Assembly (NCBI RefSeq): GCF_020991125.1
Contig: NZ_CP087715.1
Location: 806,001 to 870,000 of the forward strand
Origin: Microbulbifer celer
GTDB taxonomy: Bacteria; Pseudomonadota; Gammaproteobacteria; Pseudomonadales; Cellvibrionaceae
Reading direction: 5' to 3'
Length of the DNA: 64,000 bases
This document shows positions 1 through 8,243 of the stretch, one piece after another. The notes under the pieces are model-generated. The model saw nothing but the letters and a program-made list of their open reading frames with translations. It was not told where the DNA came from and did no database searches. The number at the start of each line of letters is the position of its first letter. Position 1 is the stretch's first letter. The position numbers and the translations under genes were made by a program.

Positions 1-1
1 C

Positions 2-679
2 AACGCGCCGTTTATCGTGTTCGACGATGCGGATATCGACGAAGCCGTCAAAGGCGCCATCGTGTGCAAATACCGCAATGCCGGTCAGACCTGTGTGTGC
101 GCCAACCGTATCCTTGTGCAGGAAGGCATCTACGACGAGTTCGCGAAAAAATTCGCCGCCGCCGTCAGTGAACTGAAAATGGGCAACGGCACGGAAGAGG
201 GCGTGGAAGTCGGCCCCATGATCAACGCGGCCGCAGTCGAGGATGTGAAGGCCCTGGTGGAAGACGCCACCAGCAAAGGTGCCAAAAACCTTAATGACGG
301 TGGCCCCAGCGACATGGGTGAGTGCTTCTATACCCCGACGGTATTGACCGGCGTGGATGACACCATGAAACTGTTCAAGGAAGAGATCTTCGGCCCGGTC
401 GCGCCGCTGTATAAATTCAGTACGGATGAAGAAGCCATCCGCATGGCCAACGACACCGAATTCGGTCTCGCCTCCTATTTCTACTCCCGCGATATCGGCC
501 GCGTCTGGCGCGTCGCCGAGGGGTTGGAGTACGGCATGGTCGGCATCAACGAAGGCATCATCTCCAACGAAATGGCCCCCTTCGGCGGCATCAAAGAATC
601 CGGCAGCGGCCGCGAAGGCTCCAAGTATGGCATCGATGATTACCTGGAGATCAAATACCTCTGTATGGGTGGCATTTGA
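2..679 (+). CDS. gabD: Succinate-semialdehyde dehydrogenase, C-terminal part (cut by window edge)
   Basis: This is the C-terminal 225 or so residues of an aldehyde dehydrogenase; the reading frame is open from base 2, so the N-terminus lies outside the window. The catalytic cysteine motif GQTCVCANR is present about 30 residues in, followed by EEIFGPVAP, the ISNEMAPFGGIKESG segment and the ending GIDDYLEIKYLC, all typical of GabD. The family oxidises succinate semialdehyde to succinate with NAD(P)+ at the end of the GABA shunt, in the cytoplasm. The stop overlaps the next gene by 4 nt (TTGA), so the three genes here are probably co-transcribed. A closely related semialdehyde dehydrogenase is the only serious alternative. 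Confidence 0.93.
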   Translation, partial: NAPFIVFDDADIDEAVKGAIVCKYRNAGQTCVCANRILVQEGIYDEFAKKFAAAVSELKMGNGTEEGVEVGPMINAAAVEDVKALVEDATSKGAKNLNDGGPSDMGECFYTPTVLTGVDDTMKLFKEEIFGPVAPLYKFSTDEEAIRMANDTEFGLASYFYSRDIGRVWRVAEGLEYGMVGINEGIISNEMAPFGGIKESGSGREGSKYGIDDYLEIKYLCMGGI

Positions 680-1422
680 ACGCACCGTTGAACATCACCC
701 CGATCGCCACCACCCACTCCTGCTACGGCGAAAAATTCGGCATCCCCCGCCAGCCTCAGCTGGCGGATGCCAGCCGTGCCAGCATCGAACTGCTGCCCCC
801 GTACAACACCCCGGACGCCGTTGCCGGCCTCGAGCAACACTCCCACCTGTGGATCACCTTCCAGTTCCACCAGGTCGCCGGCCAGTGGTCCGCCAAAGTG
901 CGCCCGCCGCGTCTCGGCGGCAATAAAAAGCTCGGCGTCTTCGCCACCCGCTCGCCGTTCAGGCCTAACAACATCGGTCTCTCCGCCGTGCGCCTGATTG
1001 AAGTGCGCACCAGCCCCAAAGTCGAACTCATCATCGGCGGCGCCGACCTGGTGGACGGCACCCCGGTACTGGATATCAAACCCTACATTCCCTACGCCGA
1101 CGCCCTTACCACCGCAACCAGTGAGCTTGCCGAACAGGCACCACCTGCGGCCAGAGTGCATATCCCGGAGGATATCCTCAGCAAAGCCCAGGCGTATCGG
1201 GATGAGTGGGGCACCGACCTGCCCAGACTGATTCAGCAAGTACTCGCCCAGGACCCCAAACCGGCGTACCAGAAGCCGGACCCGGAACGTATCTACGGCA
1301 TGGCCCTGTGTGGCTTTAACCTGCAGTGGCGGTATACGGAAGGAGAGGGCGGTGAAGGGAAAAGTGGGGAGCACATAGAGGTGATCGGACTGGAAGCACT
1401 CGAGCGGGAGAGCACCTTGTGA
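676..1422 (+). CDS. trmO: tRNA (N6-threonylcarbamoyladenosine37-N6)-methyltransferase TrmO (TsaA/YaeB family)
   Basis: A 248-residue protein, close to the usual 230-240 of the TrmO/UPF0066 family. The N-terminal beta-barrel domain is recognisable from ATTHSCYGEKFGIPRQP, RPPRLGGNKKLGVFATRSPFRPNNIGLS and the VDGTPVLDIKPYIPYAD block. The C-terminal part is the smaller accessory domain, with the conserved DPKPAYQ near its end. The family uses S-adenosylmethionine to methylate t6A37 of tRNA-Thr(GGU). The start is a TTG inside the gabD stop (TTGA); no ATG exists further in that would keep the N-terminal motif. Its own stop overlaps the next gene by 4 nt (GTGA). The function has no obvious link to GABA metabolism, so the overlap probably reflects compact packing. 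Confidence 0.9.
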   Translation: MNAPLNITPIATTHSCYGEKFGIPRQPQLADASRASIELLPPYNTPDAVAGLEQHSHLWITFQFHQVAGQWSAKVRPPRLGGNKKLGVFATRSPFRPNNIGLSAVRLIEVRTSPKVELIIGGADLVDGTPVLDIKPYIPYADALTTATSELAEQAPPAARVHIPEDILSKAQAYRDEWGTDLPRLIQQVLAQDPKPAYQKPDPERIYGMALCGFNLQWRYTEGEGGEGKSGEHIEVIGLEALERESTL

Positions 1423-1910
1423 AACGGCGCGCGTATTCCGCACTCAAGTTCGTCTTTTTCGCGGTGATCATTGTTTCCGCCGTATCCTGGTACCAGAGCC
1501 GCAATATTCCCCGCGGTGAGGTCCCGCAGCTGCTGACAAAAAGCATCGCCGGCGATCCAATCGACCTGCACACCATGGCCGAAAACGGCCCCGTGCTGAT
1601 CTACTTCTGGGCCACCTGGTGCGGCTACTGCCGCGTCGTCTCCCCCGCAGTGTCAGACATCGCCCGCGATCACCAGGTCATCACCGTCGCCCTGCAATCC
1701 GGCAACGCAGACGAAGTGGCCGCTTACCAGCAACAGCATAACCTCAACTTCACCACCCTCAACGACCCCTCCGGCCAACTCAGCAACAGCTGGGGCCTGC
1801 AGGTCACACCGACGGTATTGATTGTGGATAGGGAAGGAAAAGTAAGTTGGGTAACCTCAGGCCTGACGTCCAAATGGGGGATGCTGGTAAGGCTTTGGAT
1901 GGCGGACTGA
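1419..1910 (+). CDS. Membrane-anchored thioredoxin-like protein (ScsD/TlpA-type disulfide oxidoreductase)
   Basis: A 163-residue protein with one N-terminal membrane segment (about residues 8-25, KFVFFAVIIVSAVSW) followed by a thioredoxin fold facing the periplasm. The redox motif is WCGYC in YFWATWCGYC, and the cis-proline site is VTPTVLIVD. Known relatives (ScsD, TlpA) reduce or isomerise disulfides in the periplasm and are often linked to copper tolerance or cytochrome maturation; no such partner genes are visible here, so the substrate is open. The GTG start overlaps the trmO stop by 4 nt. Confidence 0.78.
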   Translation: MKRRAYSALKFVFFAVIIVSAVSWYQSRNIPRGEVPQLLTKSIAGDPIDLHTMAENGPVLIYFWATWCGYCRVVSPAVSDIARDHQVITVALQSGNADEVAAYQQQHNLNFTTLNDPSGQLSNSWGLQVTPTVLIVDREGKVSWVTSGLTSKWGMLVRLWMAD

Positions 1911-1913
1911 CCC

Positions 1914-1956
1914 CGTCATGCCGCCGCTCTCGTCATATCGGACTTGATCCGGTTCC
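1914..1956 (+). repeat. Dispersed intergenic repeat copy
   Basis: A degenerate copy of a short repeat built around GTCAT(G/C)CCGG and (C/A)GACTTGATCCGG. Related pieces occur near 7705, 8833, 11921, 15118, 17092 and 25870. It lies directly upstream of the duplicated A-B-C block. Confidence 0.5.
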
Positions 1957-2107
1957 AGAACTTTGAAACGGAGCGCTGCGCTCCAACTTGGCACTACCGT
2001 ACCCCAACTATTTTTGCCTGTGTTTTTGCGTATTTGGTAGTCTTTCGCGCTTACCTGATTGACCGATCCGGCTCAAGGAACAACCTCGTTCGCAGAAGGA
2101 AATTGCC

Positions 2108-3400
2108 ATGGGACAGCCGCCGTCCATTCAGCCTAATACCTAGCCATCCAATGCACTCCAAAGTTGGGGCAGCCGCGAATCTGGCCGCGCCATCTTCGCA
2201 AACGGCAGTCACCGACAACTGCTGGATAACTTCCGCCAATTAAGTGCCCAGCAGAGCAGCGAAGGCTTTCACGCACAAGCCCTCGTCAAAGCCGTAGACA
2301 GCCTTCGCGGTCCCGCCAGCCCCGTCAACAGCATGCTCAAACCGAATCACCCCACCCGGCGTTTATTGGTGGCAGGGGGTTTTGAGGTTGAGTATGAACT
2401 GAACAGTTACTATGGGGATTGCCAGACGGATGTGCAGATTGTGGATATCCGGTTGCTGGGAGATGACGCAAATGCTGGGCGACGGCCAGCACTATGGCGA
2501 GCAAAGCACGAGGAGGAGTGGCGTACTGATGGCGCGTCCAAGCCCAAGCTGACGGCAACTGCGACCCAGGCCGGCAGTGCCCAGGCCCCACTCAAGTTGG
2601 GAATCAATGGCCAGTGTGAAGATCTTCGTGATTCTTTAGAAGTTGTAGCCGAGCACATTAACCGCGGTGATAGTAAAAAGCGTGCGGATCTGGAAAAAAG
2701 CGGCTACCAGATGGTGTATGTGCCGCCGGAGAGCAGCGCCTGGGCCGCGGGCTGGCGCACCTTGAAGTCCCTGGGTAACAGCGGTAGCGGGCAACAGAGG
2801 CTGGCGGCGCGCTTGGTGGCGTCGCATATGTACGAGGCCCACCAGCAGGGGCTGCATGTGGATTGGACCAGCCAGGGCGAGGGCGCCTGGGTGTTGATAG
2901 AAGCCATGCGGCACCTGAAACAGAAAAATATCGACCTGAAGCAGCGGCAGAAGATTTTTTTGAGTGACCATACCCGCAGCCAGTTTGAAGCGGACCGCTA
3001 CCGCCGTGCTCTCAATATGGATATCAGCGATGAAAAATGGCTCAGCGCCGTTGGAGGCCTGACTCAGGAAGTCGGAGGTCGCAACTTCGGCCTTGCCCCA
3101 CTGCTGAGTGAAGGCAACGAGCTGATTCACCATACACCGCGAGGGGAGCGGTTGGGCCATACCGTCAAAATCTGCTGGGAACTCGGTGACTACTTGGTAA
3201 AAAAATGGGGAACAGCCGGGACAGCAGCGGGGCTAGCTGCTGCAACTGGAGGAAACGCCGCACTGGCACTGACGGTAGTGAAGGCGCTGCACAAGGCCAC
3301 CCCAATGCTTATATCCTCGCTGCCCGGCGCCAAGGACCACTATTTCAAGAGTACAGGCGACCAGCTACGGCAAATGATCAATAACCGCGCGAAGCGCTGA
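2108..3400 (+). pseudogene. Gene A, copy 1: unknown protein interrupted by an early stop codon
   Basis: Copy of the 431-residue protein at 9017-10312. Codon 12 is TAG at 2141-2143 where copy 2 has CAG, a single-base change. The rest of the frame is intact to the normal C-terminus, so a shortened product could start at the internal ATG at 2333 (residue 76 of the full protein; 355 residues). Codons of roughly residues 130-165 differ strongly from copy 2 (KPKLTATATQAG against TPKLTRTETLIG), while the rest is closely similar. B1 follows after 25 bp. Function unknown; see the intact copy for motifs. A sequencing error at 2141 is the main alternative to a real pseudogene. Confidence 0.75.
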
Positions 3401-3425
3401 CCCAGGCGCTATACGGGATTTCACT

Positions 3426-4496
3426 ATGTTATTTGGCAATGAAAAGAACCCCAAGGGGCCCAGCTGGCGCAAAGCGCGCAGGATTGAAAAGGATCTTTCC
3501 GGTATCAGGGTCAGTTTTGCTGCGCCATCTTTCCGCCCGCCTATCTATGGTCAGGAATCGATGGAAGATCAGGCCAACGCCTTTGACCTAGATGACTCGG
3601 AAGTCTGGACAATTCGCGAGCGGGAGGGCCGGGATGGCACCACTCATATCAGTCACGTGGTGGAAGTCTGGACCTGTGGTTGGAACTTTACTGGCCGCCC
3701 TCTGCTTGATGGTAAAAGTGTCGGCAACCTGGTGATGCAAATTGAGCTGGTGGAAGTACGAGATCTGCCGGTAAACAGCAGCCTGTTCCAGCGTGGCGAA
3801 CTCGCCCGATTCGCCCAGAGTTACTGTACTGATGGGCACCTGGGGCGCTACCACAAGGGGCGCGCCGAAGACCGTAATCCTTTCGACCTCACCCAGTACC
3901 AATGGCCAGACAATCTTCTTCCGATCAACTGTCAGTGGCTGGATCGTAACGGTAGTGAATGGCTCTACTTCGAAATGCAACCACTGCAGCATATTGCGGA
4001 CAGGTTTTATTGGCTGTTTCCAGTCGGCCACCAGCGCTGCCTGCGTGTGCGCTTTATGGCAACAAGAAAGTTACGCAATGCCGGAAACCCTTACCGCGAA
4101 CAACGATCGCGACTGGATAACTACCGCCAGCTGATGGAAAACATCATGGATTCCATGGCAGTGGAACTTACCGAAGCCGCCAATATCGAGAAGTCCAATA
4201 TCCACAATGCCGATGGTGACTATCCCTTGCCCCACTGCACCGAGCAGCTGGTAAAAGAAGCCAAGCATACCCTCTATATGTGGAGTGGGGCTGGCTACAC
4301 CGATAAGTCTCAACCCAAACAAGGCGGAGACCACCGTGCCCCCAAAGAAGACGTGGCCGCATTTATCGACCGGCGCATCAAACCCCGGCCGTTGCCCGGC
4401 TGCCTGGCCATCGGGCCGGCATTTTTATCCAGTAACGAATCAGATCCTATGCCATCACCCCAGATGGACGCCTCAAAAGTTTTACCGAATGGGTAA
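3426..4496 (+). CDS. Gene B, copy 1: unknown 356-residue protein
   Basis: I do not recognise this family. The protein is soluble in appearance: no signal peptide and no membrane segment. Landmarks shared by all copies are the start FGNEKNPKGPSWRK, WNFTGRPLLDG, DLPVNSSLFQRGEL, the block HKGRAEDRNPFDLTQY, WLDRNGSEWLYFEMQPL, and a very conserved last third with CTEQLVKEAKHTLYMWSG, KQGGDHRAPKEDVAAF and LPGCLAIGPAF. Two further intact copies (6626, 10338) and one broken copy (5373) lie in the same window. It always follows A or a scrap of A, about 25 bp downstream, so A and B are probably co-translated partners. An effector/immunity or other conflict role would fit the multiplication of B, but nothing in the sequence proves it. 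Confidence 0.8.
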   Translation: MLFGNEKNPKGPSWRKARRIEKDLSGIRVSFAAPSFRPPIYGQESMEDQANAFDLDDSEVWTIREREGRDGTTHISHVVEVWTCGWNFTGRPLLDGKSVGNLVMQIELVEVRDLPVNSSLFQRGELARFAQSYCTDGHLGRYHKGRAEDRNPFDLTQYQWPDNLLPINCQWLDRNGSEWLYFEMQPLQHIADRFYWLFPVGHQRCLRVRFMATRKLRNAGNPYREQRSRLDNYRQLMENIMDSMAVELTEAANIEKSNIHNADGDYPLPHCTEQLVKEAKHTLYMWSGAGYTDKSQPKQGGDHRAPKEDVAAFIDRRIKPRPLPGCLAIGPAFLSSNESDPMPSPQMDASKVLPNG

Positions 4497-4543
4497 CACC
4501 CGATTCATTGAATTTCTAGATCATTAAAGACGCAGCAAAAATT

Positions 4544-4945
4544 ATGAAAGAATATTTACTAAAGTTCTGGCTGTTTACTTGGGAAGTTTTTGGGGTAAGT
4601 GTCTTATTGATTGGTGTTGCAGGTATTGACCACCATTTTGGAACCTTTTGGGGAATTCTTGCTGTAGTAGCTTACAAATTGAGAATTCACCTGATTATTG
4701 CCGCATATTATGGCGCAGTTGATGTATTACTTTGGGACGCCAATATTGCCCTGCTTTATGCTGCCGTTTTGCCAGCATGGTATCTATTCCGGGTTGTGGT
4801 GTCATCCTTGCCGGGCGCTCGAGACATCTACTACACAGGAACCTGGAATCAGATAAAATATTTGACCAAAAGGTACAGAAGCAAATTCGGTGCGCGACAA
4901 ATAGATCGAGATACCCCGGAGTTGGATCGGGCGGATTCGGAGTAG
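4544..4945 (+). CDS. Gene C, copy 1: small unknown membrane protein
   Basis: A 133-residue protein with three or so hydrophobic segments (about residues 8-27, 33-56 and 60-84) and a polar, acidic end (DTPELDRADSE). Residues 87-108 (SSLPGARD then a Tyr pair and Q) resemble the C-terminal tail of protein A, which also has SSLPGA(R/K)D straight after a hydrophobic stretch. The ATG start is preceded by the same sequence in both copies. The codons are more AT-rich than in A and B. It differs from copy 2 (11453) at only a few residues. Function unknown; the shared tail suggests it and A act on, or at, the same membrane partner (inference). Confidence 0.75.
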   Translation: MKEYLLKFWLFTWEVFGVSVLLIGVAGIDHHFGTFWGILAVVAYKLRIHLIIAAYYGAVDVLLWDANIALLYAAVLPAWYLFRVVVSSLPGARDIYYTGTWNQIKYLTKRYRSKFGARQIDRDTPELDRADSE

Positions 4946-5034
4946 GGGAAGAGTGCGGGCGAAACATTGCAGCTGTAGGGAGGATAAGCGCAGCGCATCC
5001 ACCATCTGCGCCAGAACCGTAGTGCCCCGGGAAC

Positions 5035-5052
5035 GCCGAGCCCCAGCTCGGC
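5035..5052. repeat. GC-rich hairpin repeat (AGCTC family)
   Basis: GCCGAGC-CCCA-GCTCGGC, part of a GGGAACGCCGAGC...GCTCGGC element. The homologous position in unit 2 is 12004-12021. It belongs with the similar GGGACCG(C/T)GGAGCTCCAGCTC hairpins at 8190 and 33095. It could also serve as a weak terminator between C and yacG. Confidence 0.5.
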
Positions 5053-5067
5053 AAACGGTAAAAACAC

Positions 5068-5290
5068 TCAGTGCCGAGTCTTGGAAGCCTCCAACTCCTC
5101 ACTCATCACGTCATCAAATACCGGCTGCCCGGGGATCTTGTGTCCCTCACTGGCCCACTCCCCCCAGGTCAATCAGTTTGCAGCGCTCACTACAGAACGG
5201 GCGGAACCGGTTCTCCGGGCTCCACTCGGTAATTTTTTGGCAGATAGGGCAATTGAGTATTAGGCGATGGGACGTAGGGCGGTCAGAGGT
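5068..5290 (-). pseudogene. yacG remnant, unit 1
   Basis: Clearly homologous to the intact yacG at 12037-12243, with matching segments such as TCATCACGTCATCAAA and GGTTCTCCGGGCTCCACTCG. It is dead: the start codon position reads ACC instead of ATG, and about 16 nt are inserted near the 5' end (around 5260-5275), shifting the frame. It shows that the duplication that made unit 1 reached into the pil-coaE-yacG operon at the right edge of the array. Confidence 0.85.
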
Positions 5291-5372
5291 AGCAATGATC
5301 TTTGTTTGATTCGGCAGGTACTAAAGTCCTGTCTATTTCCGGCACCGCAAACGTAACTAAGCAGGCATTTAC

Positions 5373-6424
5373 ATGTTTTTTGGCAATGAGAAAAACCCAA
5401 AAGGGCCGGCTTGGCGTCGCCTTCAGAGTATGGAGAAGAATGTTTCCGGCACGTGGATTCGATTTTCTGCACCAATGTTGCGGTTGCCTTTACGCGGGCG
5501 CAGTGATCTGGAGGAGCAGCCCGATACGTTCGACCTTGGTGACTCCTCAATCTACAAGCCTTATGAAAGCTCCGGCAGTGAAAATGACATACAGGACGTG
5601 CGAATCTGGCTTAGCGGGTGAAACTTTACCGGTCGCCCATTCTGGACGCAGAAACTGTTGGCGACCTGGTACTGCGGCTGAGTGTACTGAATGTAAAAGA
5701 CCTGCCGGTTAACCAAAGCCTGTTTCAGCGCTCAGCAATGAGAGATTTGGTCAATCGCCTGCACGAAAGTACGGATATTGGGGGCTCCCACAAGGGGCAC
5801 ACAGAGGACAGGAACCCATTTGACCTCACCCAATACCGCTGGCCGAATTACCTAACACCGATAAACAGCCAGTGGTTGAGCCGCAATGGAAGCGAGTGGC
5901 TGTATTTTGAAACCCAACCATTATGGACTGGCGCGCTGGATTTTTTCTGGTTAACTCCTATTGGACATCAGCACTGTGTAGTAGGTCACTTTATGATCAC
6001 GCACTGGTTGAGAAATGCCGGCAATCCATACCGGCAGGCAGATCGGAGCTCGACTGCCAATTACCGCCAGCTGATGGAGCGTATAATGGATACCATTAGT
6101 ATTGAGTTGTCGGGTAATGCCGGTACAGAACAGAAAAGTATCTGTAACCCAGAAGATGAATATCCTCTGCCGAATATTACCGAGCAAATGGTAGCCCAGG
6201 CGAAACACACCTCGTACATGTGGAGTGGAAAAGGGTACACCGATAAGTCTCAGCCCAAACAAGGCGGAGACCACCGCGCCCCCAAGGAAGATGTGGCCGC
6301 ATTTATCGACCAGCGCATCCAGCCCCGTCCCTTACCGGGTTGCATGGCAATTGGCCCTGCTTTTGTCGAGAAGGAAGCCTCGAATAATCAACCTGAGTCT
6401 GCAGCGATTGCTAGCAACCGGTAG
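5373..6424 (+). pseudogene. Gene B, copy 2: decayed (nonsense codon plus frameshift)
   Basis: Starts with FFGNEKNPKGPAWRR like the other copies. At the position of the WNFTGRP motif the Trp codon is TGA (5619-5621), and a one-base deletion a few codons later shifts the frame; the rest is then open in the frame that starts near 5618 and runs to the normal end (KQGGDHRAPKEDVAAF, LPGCMAIGPAF). It is far more diverged from B1, B3 and B4 than those are from one another, so it is an old copy. No A gene precedes it and no C follows it. Confidence 0.85.
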
Positions 6425-6467
6425 GGTGGGGGTTGCCCCACTCTTCAATGTAGGGTTTTGGTAGGAT

Positions 6468-6522
6468 CCAACTCATCACATCATCAAAAACTGGCTACCC
6501 GGGGATTTTGCGCCCCTCACTG
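6468..6522 (-). pseudogene. Short yacG fragment
   Basis: About 55 bp matching the 3' end of yacG (compare 12060-12121), with a small internal deletion. It is fused at CTCACTG to the 3' end of an A gene; the A sequence reads CTCGCTGCCCGG at that place, so the join sits on a short stretch of shared sequence. Confidence 0.75.
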
Positions 6523-6600
6523 CCCGGCGCCGGGGACCATTATTTCAAAAGTACCGGTGACCAGCTGCGGCAAATGATCAATAACCGCGCCAAGCGCTTA
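6516..6600 (+). pseudogene. 3' fragment of gene A
   Basis: Encodes the last 28 or so residues of protein A (SLPGAGDHYFKSTGDQ and following), with the normal stop TGA changed to TTA. It is followed by the same 25 bp spacer that separates A from B in the full units, then by B3. It shows that B3 was once preceded by a complete A gene. Confidence 0.85.
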
Positions 6601-6625
6601 TCCAGCCGCGATACGGGACTTCACT

Positions 6626-7681
6626 ATGTTATTTGGCAATGAAAAGAACCCCAAGGGGCCCAGTTGGCGCAAGTCGCGTAGGATTGAAAAGGACCTTTCC
6701 AGTACCAGGGTCAGTTTTGTCGCGCCACCTTACCGCCCGCCAATCTATGGTCAGGGGCCGATGGAAAATCAAGCGGACAGCTTTGATCTGAACAGCCCGG
6801 AAATATGGCTTCCCCACGAACAGGAAAGTCGGGACGGTACCAAGCGTATCAGTCACGAGGTGGAGATCTGGACCTGCGGCTGGAATTTTACCGGCCGGCC
6901 CCTGCTCGATGGTGAAAGTGTTGGCAACTTGGTGATGCAATTTGAACTGGTGGAAGTGCGAGATTTGCCGGTAAACAGCAGCCTGTTCCAGCGCGGCGAA
7001 CTCGCCCGATTCGCCCAGAGCTACTGTACCGACGGGCACCTAGGTAGCTACCACAAGGGGCGCGCCGAAGACCGCAATCCCTTTGATCTCACTCAATATC
7101 GGTGGCCAGATAACCTTCTCCCCATCAATAGTCAGTGGTTGGATCGCAACGGGAGTGAATGGCTTTATTTTGAAATGCAGCCGCTGCACCATGATGTAGA
7201 CAGGTTCTATTGGCTACTGCCCATTGGTCATCAACGCTGCCTGCGTGTACGTTTTATGGCTGAGCGCTGTATCCCAAACGCCGGCAACCCCTACCGCGAG
7301 CAGCGATCTCCGCTGGACAACTACCGTCACCTGATGGAAAACATCATGGATTCCATGACAGTGGAACTTGCCGAAGCCGCCAGTATCGAGAAGTCCAATA
7401 TCCACAACGCCGACGGTGACTATCCCTTGCCCCACTGCACCGAGCAGCTGGTAAAGGAAGCCAAGCACACCCTCTACATGTGGAGCGGGGCTGGCTACAC
7501 CGATCAATCCCAACCCAAACAAGGCGGAGACCACCGCGCCCCCAAGGAAGACGTGGCCGCATTTATCGATCAGCGCATCCAACCCCAGCCGCTACCCGGC
7601 TGCCTGGCCATCGGGCCGGCATTTGCGGCAGATACAGAAGCGGAAAGTCACAAGCACGAAGTGAAAGCTATCGACGGGTAA
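6626..7681 (+). CDS. Gene B, copy 3: unknown 351-residue protein
   Basis: Intact copy of the B family (see 3426). Its first 230 bp and the 25 bp upstream are almost identical to B4 (10338), its middle (WTCGWNFTGRPLLDGESVGNLVMQ) is closest to B1, and its last third is near-identical to both: a mosaic. The C-terminus differs (FAADTEAESHKHEVKAIDG) from the NESGPTPSP-type ends of B1 and B4. It lacks a complete A partner and a following C gene. If B acts only with A, this copy may be an orphan. Confidence 0.8.
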   Translation: MLFGNEKNPKGPSWRKSRRIEKDLSSTRVSFVAPPYRPPIYGQGPMENQADSFDLNSPEIWLPHEQESRDGTKRISHEVEIWTCGWNFTGRPLLDGESVGNLVMQFELVEVRDLPVNSSLFQRGELARFAQSYCTDGHLGSYHKGRAEDRNPFDLTQYRWPDNLLPINSQWLDRNGSEWLYFEMQPLHHDVDRFYWLLPIGHQRCLRVRFMAERCIPNAGNPYREQRSPLDNYRHLMENIMDSMTVELAEAASIEKSNIHNADGDYPLPHCTEQLVKEAKHTLYMWSGAGYTDQSQPKQGGDHRAPKEDVAAFIDQRIQPQPLPGCLAIGPAFAADTEAESHKHEVKAIDG

Positions 7682-7704
7682 TGTCGGGTCAATTTTTATT
7701 TAAT

Positions 7705-7735
7705 ATGCCGGACCCGATCCGGTACCGGCATGACA
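7705..7735. repeat. Dispersed inverted repeat copy
   Basis: ATGCCGG and CCGGCAT arms (7705-7711 and 7725-7731) around a GATCCGG core, the same family as the perfect copy at 11921-11977. It sits between B3 and the end of the orphan antitoxin gene. Confidence 0.6.
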
Positions 7736-7756
7736 AACGATTCGGCACATCGCGTC

Positions 7757-8059
7757 TTAGGCTAGAGCCTCAATCCCTTTCCGGTTTACGATGTTCAAAA
7801 GCTTCAGCGACGGGCCATTCGGATGCTTTTGCCCGGTTTCCCACTTCTGGATGGTTGAAAGACTGGTATTCAGATACGCGACGAATACGGCCTGGCTGGC
7901 TTTGTTACGGGTACGTATGCGTTTGATTTGTACCGCACTGTAATCCTTGATCTCAGGCAGGCAGAGTGCATCAATTTCGCGCATAGTGGCCTGTTTCAAG
8001 CCACCAGCTTTGTGCAGACCTTCCGCAGTCTCATGTAGGGCCTTAAGAATGTCACTCAT
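7757..8059 (-). CDS. Helix-turn-helix antitoxin (HigA/NadS-like), partner toxin broken
   Basis: A 100-residue XRE-type regulator. The helix-turn-helix is in the second half: IKRIRTRNKASQAVFVAYLN then TSLSTIQKWETGQKHPNGPS, followed by LKLLNIVNRKG. This form, with an N-terminal DILKAL...GLHKAG stretch, is typical of antitoxins encoded just after a RelE/HigB-like toxin. The start overlaps by 8 nt the end of a truncated toxin frame, the usual toxin-antitoxin arrangement. With the toxin destroyed, it is now an orphan regulator, perhaps retained to counter related toxins (inference). Confidence 0.8.
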   Translation of the reverse strand: MSDILKALHETAEGLHKAGGLKQATMREIDALCLPEIKDYSAVQIKRIRTRNKASQAVFVAYLNTSLSTIQKWETGQKHPNGPSLKLLNIVNRKGIEALA

Positions 8060-8135
8060 CGAGTTCTACCTCTACCAATTCACCGGCTTTTAGCAGTTTT
8101 TCCAGAACCTTGTTGCTTTGCGGTAAAATAGTGTG
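8052..8135 (-). pseudogene. C-terminal scrap of a RelE/HigB-like toxin
   Basis: The last 27 or so codons (NKVLEKLLKAGELVEVELDE) match the usual end of toxins paired with HigA-type antitoxins. Upstream the frame runs into GC-rich hairpin repeats at 8151-8233, and none of the toxin core can be found. The toxin gene was therefore truncated, and repeat DNA now stands at the break. Confidence 0.65.
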
Positions 8136-8150
8136 ACCCGCCCGTAAAAT

Positions 8151-8233
8151 GCGGAGCTGGAGCTTCGCGCACCCGACAAGGCTTCCTCCCCGGGACCGCG
8201 GAGCTCCAGCTCCGCAGGCGGGCAACGCCCGCC
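8151..8233. repeat. Cluster of GC-rich hairpin repeats
   Basis: Three hairpins in 83 bp: GCGGAGCTGGAGCTTCGC (8151-8168, imperfect), GCGGAGCTCCAGCTCCGC (8198-8215, perfect) and GGCGGGC-AAC-GCCCGCC (8217-8233). The segment 8190-8212 recurs, inverted and with one mismatch in 23, inside dnaE2 at 33095-33117. Confidence 0.75.
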
Positions 8234-8243
8234 CCAAATAGCG

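Larger units (their letters stand above)
1983..5290 (+). repeat. Large direct repeat, unit 1 (A1-B1-C1-yacG remnant)
   Basis: Begins at CCAACTTGGCACTACCG and matches unit 2 (8892-12243) at a near-constant offset of about 6.91 kb through genes A, B and C. The match continues into yacG, where the offset grows by about 50 nt because unit 2 carries an extra inverted repeat. The first 500 bp differ at only a few positions; the middle of A and of B are more diverged. Confidence 0.9.

Noticed and set aside
1944-2243. A 99-codon frame before gene A, repeated at 8832-9152
   Set aside because: It is repeated only because the DNA is duplicated; it overlaps the upstream and 5' part of A in another frame and has no recognisable protein features.
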